This document shows positions 1 to 8,328 of a stretch of DNA of 64,000 bases, piece by piece (within the stretch, counting starts at the first letter, position 1; every line of letters begins with the position of its first letter). The stretch spans positions 124,001 through 188,000 of the forward strand of contig NZ_BCZS01000007.1 in the NCBI RefSeq assembly GCF_001598855.1. The letters are read 5' to 3'. The position numbers and the translations under genes are program-made. Below the pieces are notes generated by a model that saw only the letters and a program-made list of their open reading frames with translations, was not told the origin of the DNA and did not search any database. Source of the DNA: Pluralibacter gergoviae ATCC 33028 = NBRC 105706 (GTDB lineage Bacteria; Pseudomonadota; Gammaproteobacteria; Enterobacterales; Enterobacteriaceae).

Positions 1-1332
1 TGCCGTACCCGAGAAACGCGTCTGCGCGCTATCCACCACGCGGTAAAATGCGCTCAACCGCCCTCCATTCCCGACCCGCACCGCTTTCTCTTCCGCGATG
101 ACGAAATCAATAGCGCGGCGGGCGACATCCTCTGCGGTCAGGATATGGGTTTGCTCATCGGCGGTGCCGTTAACTGTGGAACCGGAACTGTCCTGCCCCG
201 AGAAGAATAATGTGATGCTGTCGGCTGTGGACATTCCTTCATAGGCAACGCGAACACGCACGCCACCATCAGCGATAATATCCGCCTGCCGTATTTCGCT
301 ATCGGTCGCCTGTAAAAACACCGGCGCGGGTAGCATATTGCCACCGCTCACAAAATTGATATTCAGCGCAGCCGCATCGCCATTCTCAATGGTCGCGGTC
401 ACTGTCGTCAGACCCGGCAGCCTTCCCTTCAGGGTATTGTTAGTTGTACCGTCAGCGGAGGTGAATGTGTCATCCCTGTTCAACGTATTTAAATCAGATG
501 ACCAGTGAACGTGCTGCGCCGAAACCGGCTTACTATCGCTATCTATAACGGTCGCGGTGAGCGTGGCAAAATCCGCGTCATTCGCCATGACCTCACTTTT
601 GTCGCTGACCAGCGCGATCGTAAAGCGGCCACTCTCGCAATTGCCGATGGCGACCATTCTGGCGTCAGAATAGAGCCTTTCAGCGCCGGTCTGAATATAG
701 AAATAGACAGAAACCCTTCCATTCAGCACCTGATTGACAATATCCAGAGTAATAAAGAATGTCGCCCCCTCTGATACCAGTGTCTCATCAATGGCGTAAG
801 ACCACTGTCGGGATGCGGAAGTGAGCGGTAATCCCGCCGCATCGAATGCTTTCCAGAATAAATGTAATATATCGCCCCGGAAGTTATTTAGCCGAACCGA
901 GGGATGGATACGGATGACGGCGCCATCGGCAGACGTGATCTCGCTCTGACTTAAGCAACCGTCATCACCGCCAATGACTGACGGCGGTGTAAGCTTTTCT
1001 ACGTCATGCAGGCGGTCGACATAGACGTTTAAATCTTCTGAAAACCGCGTATTTCCCGCCGGATCGGTTGCATCATACCCAACACTATGACTGCCGTCGG
1101 TCAGGAGTGCTGACTTTATAGGAATAATGACCGGCAGCGTGATATCATCAGGCGCAACGGCACTGCCGACTTCGTTGTTATCGATATATAGTTTAATAAA
1201 ATCCCCAAGCCGTCGCCCACTGTAGCCAATAATTGCGATAATACTGCTGGAAGAAATATCATTTTTATCGATAACGCCATCGTCTGCCGCCGGTATTCTC
1301 GGCGGCGATAAACTCAAATCTTTCGAACTCAT
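1..1332 (-). CDS. Bacterial Ig-like (Big-1/invasin-type) protein, N-terminal part; runs off the left edge
   Basis: The reading frame is open from an ATG at 1330-1332 to the window edge, giving at least 444 codons. The start reads MSSKDLSLSPPRIPAADDG and no hydrophobic signal peptide is visible. The first ~110 residues look like an Ig-like fold (segment ending in TDGSHSVGYDATDPAGN). Roughly residues 235-330 resemble a Big-1 domain (VSDKSEVMANDADFATLTATV and a later TSADGT turn). Big-1 repeats are typical of the passenger stalks of intimin/invasin-type adhesins. It is transcribed divergently from another Ig-like gene at 1662. I infer a surface or secreted structural protein, but no secretion signal or beta-barrel is seen here; the C-terminus lies outside the window. 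Confidence 0.75.
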   Translation of the reverse strand, partial: MSSKDLSLSPPRIPAADDGVIDKNDISSSSIIAIIGYSGRRLGDFIKLYIDNNEVGSAVAPDDITLPVIIPIKSALLTDGSHSVGYDATDPAGNTRFSEDLNVYVDRLHDVEKLTPPSVIGGDDGCLSQSEITSADGAVIRIHPSVRLNNFRGDILHLFWKAFDAAGLPLTSASRQWSYAIDETLVSEGATFFITLDIVNQVLNGRVSVYFYIQTGAERLYSDARMVAIGNCESGRFTIALVSDKSEVMANDADFATLTATVIDSDSKPVSAQHVHWSSDLNTLNRDDTFTSADGTTNNTLKGRLPGLTTVTATIENGDAAALNINFVSGGNMLPAPVFLQATDSEIRQADIIADGGVRVRVAYEGMSTADSITLFFSGQDSSGSTVNGTADEQTHILTAEDVARRAIDFVIAEEKAVRVGNGGRLSAFYRVVDSAQTRFSGTA

Positions 1333-1661
1333 ATATCCAGGCCCTACCTCTGCTATTTTATCACTTACGGGTTAACTTCCAGCACCATAATGAAATAACC
1401 AAAGAAAAATATTGTGGATGAATTCATGATTTTATTTTTTAGATTCTATGATTTATCATAAAATTCAAAAATAAAAAATATCAATCAAATAAATATTAAA
1501 GCGTATGAGGATGAATTTTTATCGTATCCATGAGATATGCCAGCCATTATCTCACATCGTATAAAAATGAGACTCCAGTCATTATTGCCTCAATAAAGTA
1601 AAAATACAGTAGATCCGCAACATGCGTTATTCATAATATTTTAACTTAAGAGGAAAAAAAC
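1333..1661. other. Divergent AT-rich intergenic region between two Ig-like genes
   Basis: This 329-base stretch separates two divergent Ig-like genes and is markedly richer in A and T than the core DNA. It must hold both promoters, but I could not pick convincing -35/-10 pairs. A good ribosome binding site (AAGAGGAAAAAAAC) precedes the ATG at 1662. The composition would suit silencing by H-NS, which is inference. Confidence 0.5.
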
Positions 1662-3536
1662 ATGCAGAAGAGCAGCATTGTCTCATTACCTGCGCCTGTT
1701 ATTGATAAAATCATCAACGGCACACTGAACACTAATAAAGGCGTTACATTATCCGTAACGGTAGACAATAACTTAGGATATAAGCCGGGAGACACGCTAA
1801 ACGTTATCTGGGGAGGGAATGTTTTTGATTCTAGAGTTGTATCGGAAAATGATATTTCATTAAAAAAAATGGCCTTCCCGGTACCTGAAAAATTAATCAC
1901 AAATGGTAATAATGTCAAAGCTGCTTACATCAGGACAGATGAAAATCTGCAGGTAACGAATTCAGAAGCGCTCTTTTTTACCGTCAATTTAGGCGGCAGC
2001 GGTTCGGCAACACCCGATAATGTCCAGCTAACGATTACCAAAGATAATGCAGCTGCCGATGGCCAGGATACTAATATGGCAGCAATAGTTGTTTCTTCCG
2101 CGAATACCGGTATTGACGGTATCAGCGTAGATCTTACCGTAAGCGGTAACGCGCTGTTTGTGAATGGCCGCAACCAGGCCACAGTGAAGACGAAAAACTC
2201 AGGAATCGCTTCGCTGGGCTTAACGGATGCATCAGCAGAAAAAGTACAGGTGTTTGCCTCCATTGCAGATGATGCCTCTCTCTACGACAAAAAAACAGCC
2301 ACCTTTATCTCACCGACGCCTGCGCCAGATACGCTGAAGCTTGAAACACTCATCGATCACACTGAGGCAGATGGCAAAAGCCCGAACGCAGCAGTGGCGA
2401 CGGTAACAGCGAATGGGAGTCCCGTTTCTGAAACCCCACTAAACTTTATCATCAGAGGTACGCAAACCGCATTTTTCGACCTCAACGGTCGCCAGGAAGT
2501 GAATGTTCAAACCGATTCATCAGGCACCTTTAAGGTAAACATTGTCGATACAGTTGCAGAAACGATAACCCTGTATTGTTCTTCATTAAACAATTCGGGG
2601 TTGAGTCAGCACACCGCGCTCACTTTCGAAAAAATAAGTTCAGGTACGCATCGGCTAATGCTGGATGTTATGGTGGATAATAGTATTTCCGGCAGCGGTA
2701 AAGCTAATACTGTCATGGCCACGGTCACGAATGACGGTACCGGTGCGGCGGAAAGGGATATTCCCCTGTCATTTGATGTGACGCAACATGCCTGGTTTCA
2801 GGACTCAAAAACATCCACAACAACGGCAAAAACAGATCAGCAGGGCAAGGCTATCGTCTCGATTCTCGATGATACCGCTGAGCATGTGATCGTATCAGCG
2901 CATCTCGAAGACAATACTTCGGTATCACAAATTGTCACTTTCAAGGAAAACTTCGATAAAGTTGTGATTACCGATGCTTACAACGTGAATAAAAAGTTTG
3001 CTGCTGGTCAACCCTCAACGGCCTGGGAGGGCGCTACCTTTATTTTAAAAACCGTCGGGGGAAGTCAGAATTTTGCATGGGAAGTTATCAGCGGCGCGAA
3101 TTCCGTGTCCGTTTCCTCACTTCCTGATGGACAAGCCAGCGTTACCATTACCAGCCCACTGTACAGCACACCGTGCGTGATTCGCGTGACCGATAAAGAA
3201 ACCGGAGAAATTGCAAGCTTTCAATTTTCAATCGCGAAATTCTATAAAGATTTTAAATATAATGTCGGTTGGGCTGAACTAATTTATGATGAAATCATTC
3301 AAAAAAATCTGTTGAGTATTCCCGACCTGTTAAGCGTTTATAATGAGTGGGGGGACATGTCCAAATATGGCTCTCCGTGGAATAGCAGCAACGGAGACAC
3401 CACCTTCTGGTCATCTCAGGTCATTCTTTACGGTTCCTGTGAAGCTACTGTTATTGATTTGTCTGATGGTTCGTCACATTATCATTTATTCCCTGAATTA
3501 CTGCTACAGAGTAACAAAATTGTCACGTTAGCATAA
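1662..3536 (+). CDS. Big-1 repeat protein with an invasin/intimin-like C-terminal domain
   Basis: This 624-residue protein starts MQKSSIVSLPAPVIDKI, again without a signal peptide. After an N-terminal Ig-like segment (about 20-110) come three Big-1-type repeats at roughly 117-215, 222-322 and 328-420. Each carries the pattern A(D/N)G.....A.V and a T(D/K)..G turn. A further Ig-like segment (about 425-525) leads to a C-terminal domain containing LLSVYNEWGDMSKYG and TFWSSQ, which resembles the terminal lectin-like domains of some intimin/invasin-family proteins. There is no LysM or beta-barrel, so it is not a self-secreting inverse autotransporter. It could be a partner protein secreted by another system, comparable in idea to ZirS/ZirU of Salmonella. 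The function is inferred. Confidence 0.8.
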   Translation: MQKSSIVSLPAPVIDKIINGTLNTNKGVTLSVTVDNNLGYKPGDTLNVIWGGNVFDSRVVSENDISLKKMAFPVPEKLITNGNNVKAAYIRTDENLQVTNSEALFFTVNLGGSGSATPDNVQLTITKDNAAADGQDTNMAAIVVSSANTGIDGISVDLTVSGNALFVNGRNQATVKTKNSGIASLGLTDASAEKVQVFASIADDASLYDKKTATFISPTPAPDTLKLETLIDHTEADGKSPNAAVATVTANGSPVSETPLNFIIRGTQTAFFDLNGRQEVNVQTDSSGTFKVNIVDTVAETITLYCSSLNNSGLSQHTALTFEKISSGTHRLMLDVMVDNSISGSGKANTVMATVTNDGTGAAERDIPLSFDVTQHAWFQDSKTSTTTAKTDQQGKAIVSILDDTAEHVIVSAHLEDNTSVSQIVTFKENFDKVVITDAYNVNKKFAAGQPSTAWEGATFILKTVGGSQNFAWEVISGANSVSVSSLPDGQASVTITSPLYSTPCVIRVTDKETGEIASFQFSIAKFYKDFKYNVGWAELIYDEIIQKNLLSIPDLLSVYNEWGDMSKYGSPWNSSNGDTTFWSSQVILYGSCEATVIDLSDGSSHYHLFPELLLQSNKIVTLA

Positions 3537-3969
3537 TAATTATGCGCAGCACACTGATGGCACTATGCCTAACCCGCTAGAAATAGTTGCCGGTGCTTAT
3601 CTCTCCAGGGTATGAAAATGTAATTTCATACCCTAAATCTGCCGGGTGATGAGGCCAGCATAAATTTAGTAAACATCCTGTTTATATGGTGTATAGAAAT
3701 ACGCACTGACATGTATTTTGCATGTAAAAAAACACAAACTCATCTAATCCAGAAGCAACACGCCACATAAAATACAAATATTTGCATATAACGTTTTTTT
3801 CAGCAGACTACGTTAAAATACAAGAAGAGTCTTATAGAACAAAATTAATTTAATCTAACAAAAACAACTTCTATAGAATATAAGTGCAAAAGAACTTAAT
3901 CAACCACAATAAAATATTATAACTAATGCAATTATAGTAAAATATTTTTTGACTATTATCCGATAACAC
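3537..3969. other. AT-rich intergenic region
   Basis: Apart from the hairpin at 3607-3634 I see no gene here. The stretch is AT-rich and leads into the LuxR-type regulator. An antisense frame at 3900-4223 shows no recognisable protein and overlaps the regulator. Confidence 0.5.
3607..3634 (+). terminator. Hairpin after the Ig-like gene
   Basis: A perfect 11-bp stem (AGGGTATGAAA, loop ATGTAA, TTTCATACCCT) lies 71 bases after the stop codon at 3536. The sequence after it is only weakly T-rich, so termination is likely but not certain. Confidence 0.5.
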
Positions 3970-4647
3970 GTGGGTAGGATGATCCTGCATGGACCATCCC
4001 CCCTATCAATGAATAAACCTATGTTAATAGACAAGACGATAGACCAGACTTCACATTTATCGGCATACATATATGCGCTTTTCAGCGATAAATTCCTGGA
4101 GGTTGGTGTGAAAAACCTACTTTCCAGGCATTTTAAAACGCTTGTATCGATTGAAAGCGATCCAGAAAGCATGCCCTTACTCGTTATTTGCGACAAGCAA
4201 TCATTGCTAAATCTAACACCCAAAATGCGCTACCACATCATGCGGGTGTCCGCTATTATTATTTTCCATGAAAAATCTCTGGAAAAAAACATGTCCAGCC
4301 ATGTGCATAAGAACAGAATTGTTTATGTCGATAAAAGGATCCGCCCTTCTGAACTCCTGTTAACTGCTAAAAAGATAATAAATATGAAAGAAAAAAATAA
4401 AAGTACAAGATATGAAATTGGCGCTTCTCTGCAGCACTCAGCATTGACTAAAAGTGAGATTGAGATTTTGCGGTATCTTTCTGTCGGCCTGACCCAGCAG
4501 AAGATATCGGAAATTTTATCACTCAGCCCCAAGACGATCAGTTTTCATAAGAAAAATGCAATGCGTAAGCTGGACCTCGGTTCAAACATTGAACTATTTT
4601 ACTGGCTATGTTCCGGGGAGTTAGATGGCGTGATATTTATTAATTAG
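3970..4647 (+). CDS. LuxR-family transcriptional regulator (C-terminal HTH)
   Basis: The 225-residue frame ends in a clear LuxR-type helix-turn-helix at about 158-212 (LTKSEIEILRYLSVGLTQQK, then a segment with SPKTISFHKKNAMRKL). The N-terminal ~140 residues look like a degenerate receiver domain (LLVICD strand, VYVDKRI), so phosphorylation is doubtful. Several starts are possible: ATG at 3970, 4009 or 4021. None has a strong Shine-Dalgarno sequence and the first is given. Orphan LuxR regulators of this kind often control fimbrial or surface genes. Its place just after the Ig-like genes suggests it regulates them, which is inference. Confidence 0.8.
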   Translation: MGRMILHGPSPLSMNKPMLIDKTIDQTSHLSAYIYALFSDKFLEVGVKNLLSRHFKTLVSIESDPESMPLLVICDKQSLLNLTPKMRYHIMRVSAIIIFHEKSLEKNMSSHVHKNRIVYVDKRIRPSELLLTAKKIINMKEKNKSTRYEIGASLQHSALTKSEIEILRYLSVGLTQQKISEILSLSPKTISFHKKNAMRKLDLGSNIELFYWLCSGELDGVIFIN

Positions 4648-4992
4648 CTGTAAACATGAAGCAGTTAAAAAGCATCATTTGACAAATATGTATTCATTCA
4701 CCCCAGTACGCATTTTGAAAATTTGCTCCTGTGCCGGAGTTACGCAACAGCTGTATCTCCCCATAGAACAAACGGCGAACAGACACCAAAACTATTAAGC
4801 AACCCTACATCGACACATCATTCTTTACGCCATGTTTATTATTATATTATATAGACACCCTCTGCCGCAGCTTATATTGTGATCTATATTAATTTAGCCA
4901 CTAATAATTTCAATATTAGTTTTTACCATTAGATTTTAATATATTTTACAGTTATTATATTTTGAAAAGGTAAGCTAGCAGCGTTAGTAATA
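4648..4992. other. AT-rich intergenic region upstream of the mini CadC-like gene
   Basis: 345 bases with no credible ORF, becoming very AT-rich toward the downstream gene. It probably holds that gene's promoter; no defined site was recognised. Confidence 0.4.
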
Positions 4993-5004
4993 ATGGGGGA
5001 CTAC

Positions 5005-5490
5005 ATGGAGCTTGATGTGGGTTATTCATTTAAGGCAGAAGATGGGAGTATTACTCACAATGGATGTGAACTATTGTCGATTACAGGGATCCGCCAGGAG
5101 ATACTAAAGCTATTACTCACTAACAAAAACAAATTTGTCCCACGAGTAGAAATAATAGAGGTAGTATGGGGCAATACTGATACCTCACTTTATAACTCAT
5201 CTTTAACACAACAGATCTACCTCTTGAGAAAAGATTTAGCGAAAATAGATATTAATATAAAGATCATATCGCATCATCATCAAGGTTATAAATTATGCAA
5301 CGCATATTCTGATGCACTAAAAAGGGAGACTTATCTTCATTCTCACAGTAACAACTGTAGCTTTAAGAAAACAGTTATTGCGAAGCTACGAGATTTCCCG
5401 ATTATTACGAGAAATATTTTTCAGCTTATTATCTTCATCATTACCATTTTGAACTCATTTATTGTAACCTATTTACTAATCATAAGATGA
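5005..5490 (+). CDS. Short ToxR/CadC-like winged-helix regulator with C-terminal membrane anchor
   Basis: This 161-residue protein has an N-terminal OmpR-type winged helix (about 5-95: LLLTNKNKFVPRVEIIEVVW, then LTQQIYLLRKDL and ISHHHQGYKL). A linker and one hydrophobic segment near the C-terminus follow (about 138-159, QLIIFIITILNSFIVTYLLI). Only two residues remain after the membrane segment, so the periplasmic sensing domain of CadC, ToxR or MarT is absent. I chose the ATG at 5005 because GGGGG lies about seven bases upstream; an in-frame ATG at 4993 would add four residues. It may be a truncated gene or a natural sensor-less regulator that needs a partner. Neighbouring surface genes are plausible targets. 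Confidence 0.75.
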   Translation: MELDVGYSFKAEDGSITHNGCELLSITGIRQEILKLLLTNKNKFVPRVEIIEVVWGNTDTSLYNSSLTQQIYLLRKDLAKIDINIKIISHHHQGYKLCNAYSDALKRETYLHSHSNNCSFKKTVIAKLRDFPIITRNIFQLIIFIITILNSFIVTYLLIIR

Positions 5491-5670
5491 TGCCATTATT
5501 TTCAGCCAAATGTCGGGGTGTAGTTATTGGGTTGCGCCCCAAATTCCTACACATCATGAGAACAGGACTAGATGAGCCATCATCTCACAGAATTATTGTA
5601 TCGACTCAGTATCAATAACGTTAACATGTCACACGCTGCTCCCAAAAATCCTCTTTGACAAAATTGTTTT

Positions 5671-5751
5671 TTACTGCATAAGCAAACGGCGATTGCGCAG
5701 CAAACGAATCCCAGCGTCGGAGAAATGACGCAGCACCACTAAATTTCTCAT
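5671..5751 (-). CDS. Possible small protein, 26 aa
   Basis: The ORF starts at the ATG complementary to 5749-5751 and encodes a 26-residue basic peptide beginning MRNLVVLRHFSDAGIRLL. It is preceded by a strong purine-rich ribosome binding site (GAGAGGAGAAAAGATC before the ATG). It has five arginines among the last 16 residues and no obvious membrane helix. I do not recognise it. It could be a genuine small protein, a leader peptide, or chance. Confidence 0.35.
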   Translation of the reverse strand: MRNLVVLRHFSDAGIRLLRNRRLLMQ

Positions 5752-6027
5752 GATCTTTTCTCCTCTCTCATCCGTTCAAACAGAAAACGCTAACCCAATG
5801 TGCACAGGCGTAGATTAAACAGCAAAGGGGTCCCTATTGTTACTGGAGAGATCCTAAAAATGCAGGATGCCCGGATAATAATCTAAGATGCCGCAGGACA
5901 ACTACGAAGCATAGCGACACTGCGACCGGCGCAATTAAAACCACTCCGCGTCTCGCCTACGCGGTATACTTCATTTCTCTTACAACTTCGATTAATCTCG
6001 AACATCACTCATCAGTGACAATCAGGG

Positions 6028-6068
6028 TGATCTCAATATGGAAAGATTATTGATCTACATTGAGATCA
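6028..6068. promoter_or_regulatory. Perfect 10-bp inverted repeat, probable operator of the XRE-type regulator
   Basis: TGATCTCAAT (6028-6037) and ATTGAGATCA (6059-6068) are exact reverse complements separated by 21 bases, so their centres are 31 bases apart, about three helical turns. The pair lies about 90 bases upstream of a CI-type repressor gene. This suits binding by dimers of that repressor and autoregulation; the assignment is inference. Confidence 0.5.
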
Positions 6069-6154
6069 AGTAAAGAAGATTTTTCTCCCCTGCTCACGCG
6101 CTGAGCCAGACAATAATAACGTATACGAATCAATGCATTAGAGGAAATCTATGT

Positions 6155-6613
6155 ATGACTGTCACTGAAGATCGCAGCCGTTCCTGTGACATAGAGCAAA
6201 AAGAGACGATTGCATCACGTTTACGGCAACTCATTGGCAAACGCACCGTACGCTCTACCGCAAAAGAGTGGGGGCTGGCCTTCTCGACACTCAATAATTA
6301 CCTGACCCGGGGAACAGAACCCTCCCTTAACGTGGTGTTAAAGATCGCCAGGATTGAAAATGTCTCTATTGAGTGGCTGGCGAAAGGAAGTGTATCAGAC
6401 CAACGCTCGCTTCCAGCCAGCGGATCGCTCCCTGCTGAAGCCGCACCTTTGCCAGCGCATAGCGATGATGGACTGGCCGCCGCCTGGGCCGTGGTCTTTA
6501 ACGCTCTCTCTGATGAAGAGCGCGCCGAGATAATTCATTTTTTCATCCAGATGGGTGCAAGAGGTGTACTGAACACCTTACGAACCAGCAGCATGCCCGC
6601 AGGCGAGCGCTGA
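6155..6613 (+). CDS. Phage CI-repressor-type HTH regulator
   Basis: The 152-residue protein has an N-terminal helix-turn-helix of the bacteriophage CI repressor type at about 17-75 (SRLRQLIGKRTVRSTAKEWG, STLNNYLTRGTEPSL, VSIEWLAKGS). A short acidic C-terminal part follows (SDEERAEIIHFFIQMGARG). It lacks the S24 LexA-like protease domain of long CI repressors, so SOS self-cleavage is not expected. The ATG at 6155 follows GAGGAAATCTATGT; an ATG four bases earlier is out of frame and closes after five codons. No other phage genes are nearby, so this is a domesticated or stand-alone regulator. An inverted repeat upstream is a candidate own operator. Confidence 0.8.
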   Translation: MTVTEDRSRSCDIEQKETIASRLRQLIGKRTVRSTAKEWGLAFSTLNNYLTRGTEPSLNVVLKIARIENVSIEWLAKGSVSDQRSLPASGSLPAEAAPLPAHSDDGLAAAWAVVFNALSDEERAEIIHFFIQMGARGVLNTLRTSSMPAGER

Positions 6614-6799
6614 TCACCTTATAGACCTGATGTGTCTCCTCATCCCTCTACACCCTGTAGCCACTCCCCCTGCACTGCTGCTATACTCATCAGCGAAATC
6701 GCCGATCCACTGCCTTCGGGTCGGTTTTAGCGTCGTTCCACGCACACAACAATCATTAACTTCCCTTCCGAGGATCTGGCCTCAGCGGCTGGATAAGAT

Positions 6800-8143
6800 A
6801 TGTTAAACAGTATTTTAGTAATACTTTGTCTCATTGGTATCAGTGCCTTCTTCTCAATGTCTGAGATCTCGCTCGCGGCTTCACGCAAAATCAAACTGAA
6901 ACTGCTCGCCGATGAAGGCAACGAGAATGCACAAAAAGTCCTGAAGATGCAGGAAAATCCCGGCATGTTCTTTACCGTGGTGCAGATTGGCCTGAACGCC
7001 GTGGCCATTCTTGGCGGTATCGTCGGCGATGCGGCTTTCTCCCCGGCCTTCTATAGCCTGCTGAGTAATTATCTGCCCGCCGAACTGGCAGAGCAGATGA
7101 GCTTTATCCTCTCTTTCGCGCTGGTCACCGGCCTGTTTATCCTGATTGCCGACCTGACGCCGAAACGCATCGGTATGATTGCGCCCGAAGCCGTCGCTTT
7201 GCGCATCATCAACCCGATGCGCTTCTGTCTGCTGGTGTTCCGTCCGCTGGTCTGGTTCTTCAACGGCCTGGCGAACATGATTTTCCGCCTGTTCAAGCTG
7301 CCGATGGTGCGTAAGGACGACATCACCTCTGACGATATTTATGCGGTGGTAGAAGCCGGAGCGCTGGCGGGCGTACTGCGCAAGCAGGAGCATGAGCTGA
7401 TCGAGAACGTGTTCGAGCTGGAATCGCGCACCGTTCCCTCCTCCATGACCTCGCGCGAAAACATCATCTGGTTCGATCTGCACGAAGATGAGGAGAGCCT
7501 GAAGAGCAAGGTGGCAGAGCACCCGCACTCCAAGTTCCTGGTCTGCAATGAAGATATTGACCATATCATCGGCTACGTCGACTCCAAGGACCTGCTCAAC
7601 CGCGTGCTGGCGAATCAGAGCCTGGCGCTGAACAGCGGCGTGATGATCCGCAATACGCTGATCGTGCCGGATACCCTGACGCTCTCCGAAGCGCTGGAAA
7701 GCTTCAAAACCGCTGGCGAAGACTTCGCGGTGATCATGAACGAGTACGCGCTGGTGGTGGGTATCATCACCCTCAACGACGTGATGACCACCCTGATGGG
7801 CGATCTGGTCGGTCAGGGCCTGGAAGAGCAGATCGTCGCCCGCGACGAGAACTCGTGGCTGGTGGACGGCGGCACGCCTATCGACGACGTAATGCGGGTG
7901 CTGGATATCGACGAATTCCCGCAGTCCGGCAACTACGAAACGATCGGCGGCTTTATGATGTATATGCTGCGCAAAATCCCCAAGCGCACCGACGCCGTCA
8001 AGTTTGCCGGCTATAAGTTCGAGGTGGTGGATATCGACAACTACCGCATCGACCAGCTGCTGGTGACCCGCATCGATAACAAGCCGGCGGCGCTCACGCC
8101 GACGCTGCCGGATGCGGAAAATAAAGAGAAGGGCGCGGCATAG
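6800..8143 (+). CDS. ytfL: YtfL/PaeA, CNNM-type membrane protein with CBS domains
   Basis: The protein matches E. coli YtfL along its full length (447 residues). It has an N-terminal DUF21/CNNM membrane domain (about 1-190, several hydrophobic helices, FFSMSEISLAASRK near the start), a CBS pair (about 205-335) and a C-terminal CorC/HlyC domain (about 350-430). The family was first linked to Mg/Co transport. The Salmonella ortholog, named PaeA, has been tied to export of cadaverine and putrescine in stationary phase. It acts in the inner membrane. The neighbour differs from E. coli: msrA is not adjacent upstream and accessory DNA is found instead. A terminator follows at 8201-8233. Confidence 0.95.
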   Translation: MLNSILVILCLIGISAFFSMSEISLAASRKIKLKLLADEGNENAQKVLKMQENPGMFFTVVQIGLNAVAILGGIVGDAAFSPAFYSLLSNYLPAELAEQMSFILSFALVTGLFILIADLTPKRIGMIAPEAVALRIINPMRFCLLVFRPLVWFFNGLANMIFRLFKLPMVRKDDITSDDIYAVVEAGALAGVLRKQEHELIENVFELESRTVPSSMTSRENIIWFDLHEDEESLKSKVAEHPHSKFLVCNEDIDHIIGYVDSKDLLNRVLANQSLALNSGVMIRNTLIVPDTLTLSEALESFKTAGEDFAVIMNEYALVVGIITLNDVMTTLMGDLVGQGLEEQIVARDENSWLVDGGTPIDDVMRVLDIDEFPQSGNYETIGGFMMYMLRKIPKRTDAVKFAGYKFEVVDIDNYRIDQLLVTRIDNKPAALTPTLPDAENKEKGAA

Positions 8144-8200
8144 CGACTGCGCTATTAAATAGAGGTGACTAACTCACAGAGTTCGCCGCCTATTATGATT

Positions 8201-8233
8201 ATCCGGGAGCGGTTGACCGTTTCCGGATTTTTT
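8201..8233 (+). terminator. Rho-independent terminator after ytfL
   Basis: ATCCGG and CCGGAT arms (8201-8206, 8223-8228) close a hairpin that is followed at once by a run of T (ATTTTTTAT). It lies about 60 bases after the ytfL stop codon. Confidence 0.75.
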
Positions 8234-8328
8234 ATATAAATCATAAGACTAAACATTCCTCAACTCGCTAAAATTGTCCATAACACGCGCAAAATGCCTT
8301 AGGTTCTCAGGCAAATATGGAAGCTATT

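Larger units (their letters stand above)
5491..6154. other. Long intergenic region with a possible small ORF and an operator-like repeat
   Basis: This 664-base stretch has no annotated-size gene. It contains a 26-codon minus-strand ORF with a strong Shine-Dalgarno sequence (5671-5751), a short GC hairpin at 5946-5964, and a perfect 10-bp inverted repeat at 6028-6068 just before the XRE-type regulator. These are listed separately. Confidence 0.5.

Noticed and set aside
505-774. 89-codon plus-strand frame
   Set aside because: Antisense to the open Ig-like reading frame that spans 1-1332.
3900-4223. 107-codon minus-strand frame
   Set aside because: Overlaps the LuxR-type gene on the other strand and has no recognisable domain.
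6155-6613. Prophage remnant suggested by the CI-like repressor
   Set aside because: No integrase, cro, attachment repeat or structural phage gene is nearby, so a stand-alone regulator is the simpler reading.
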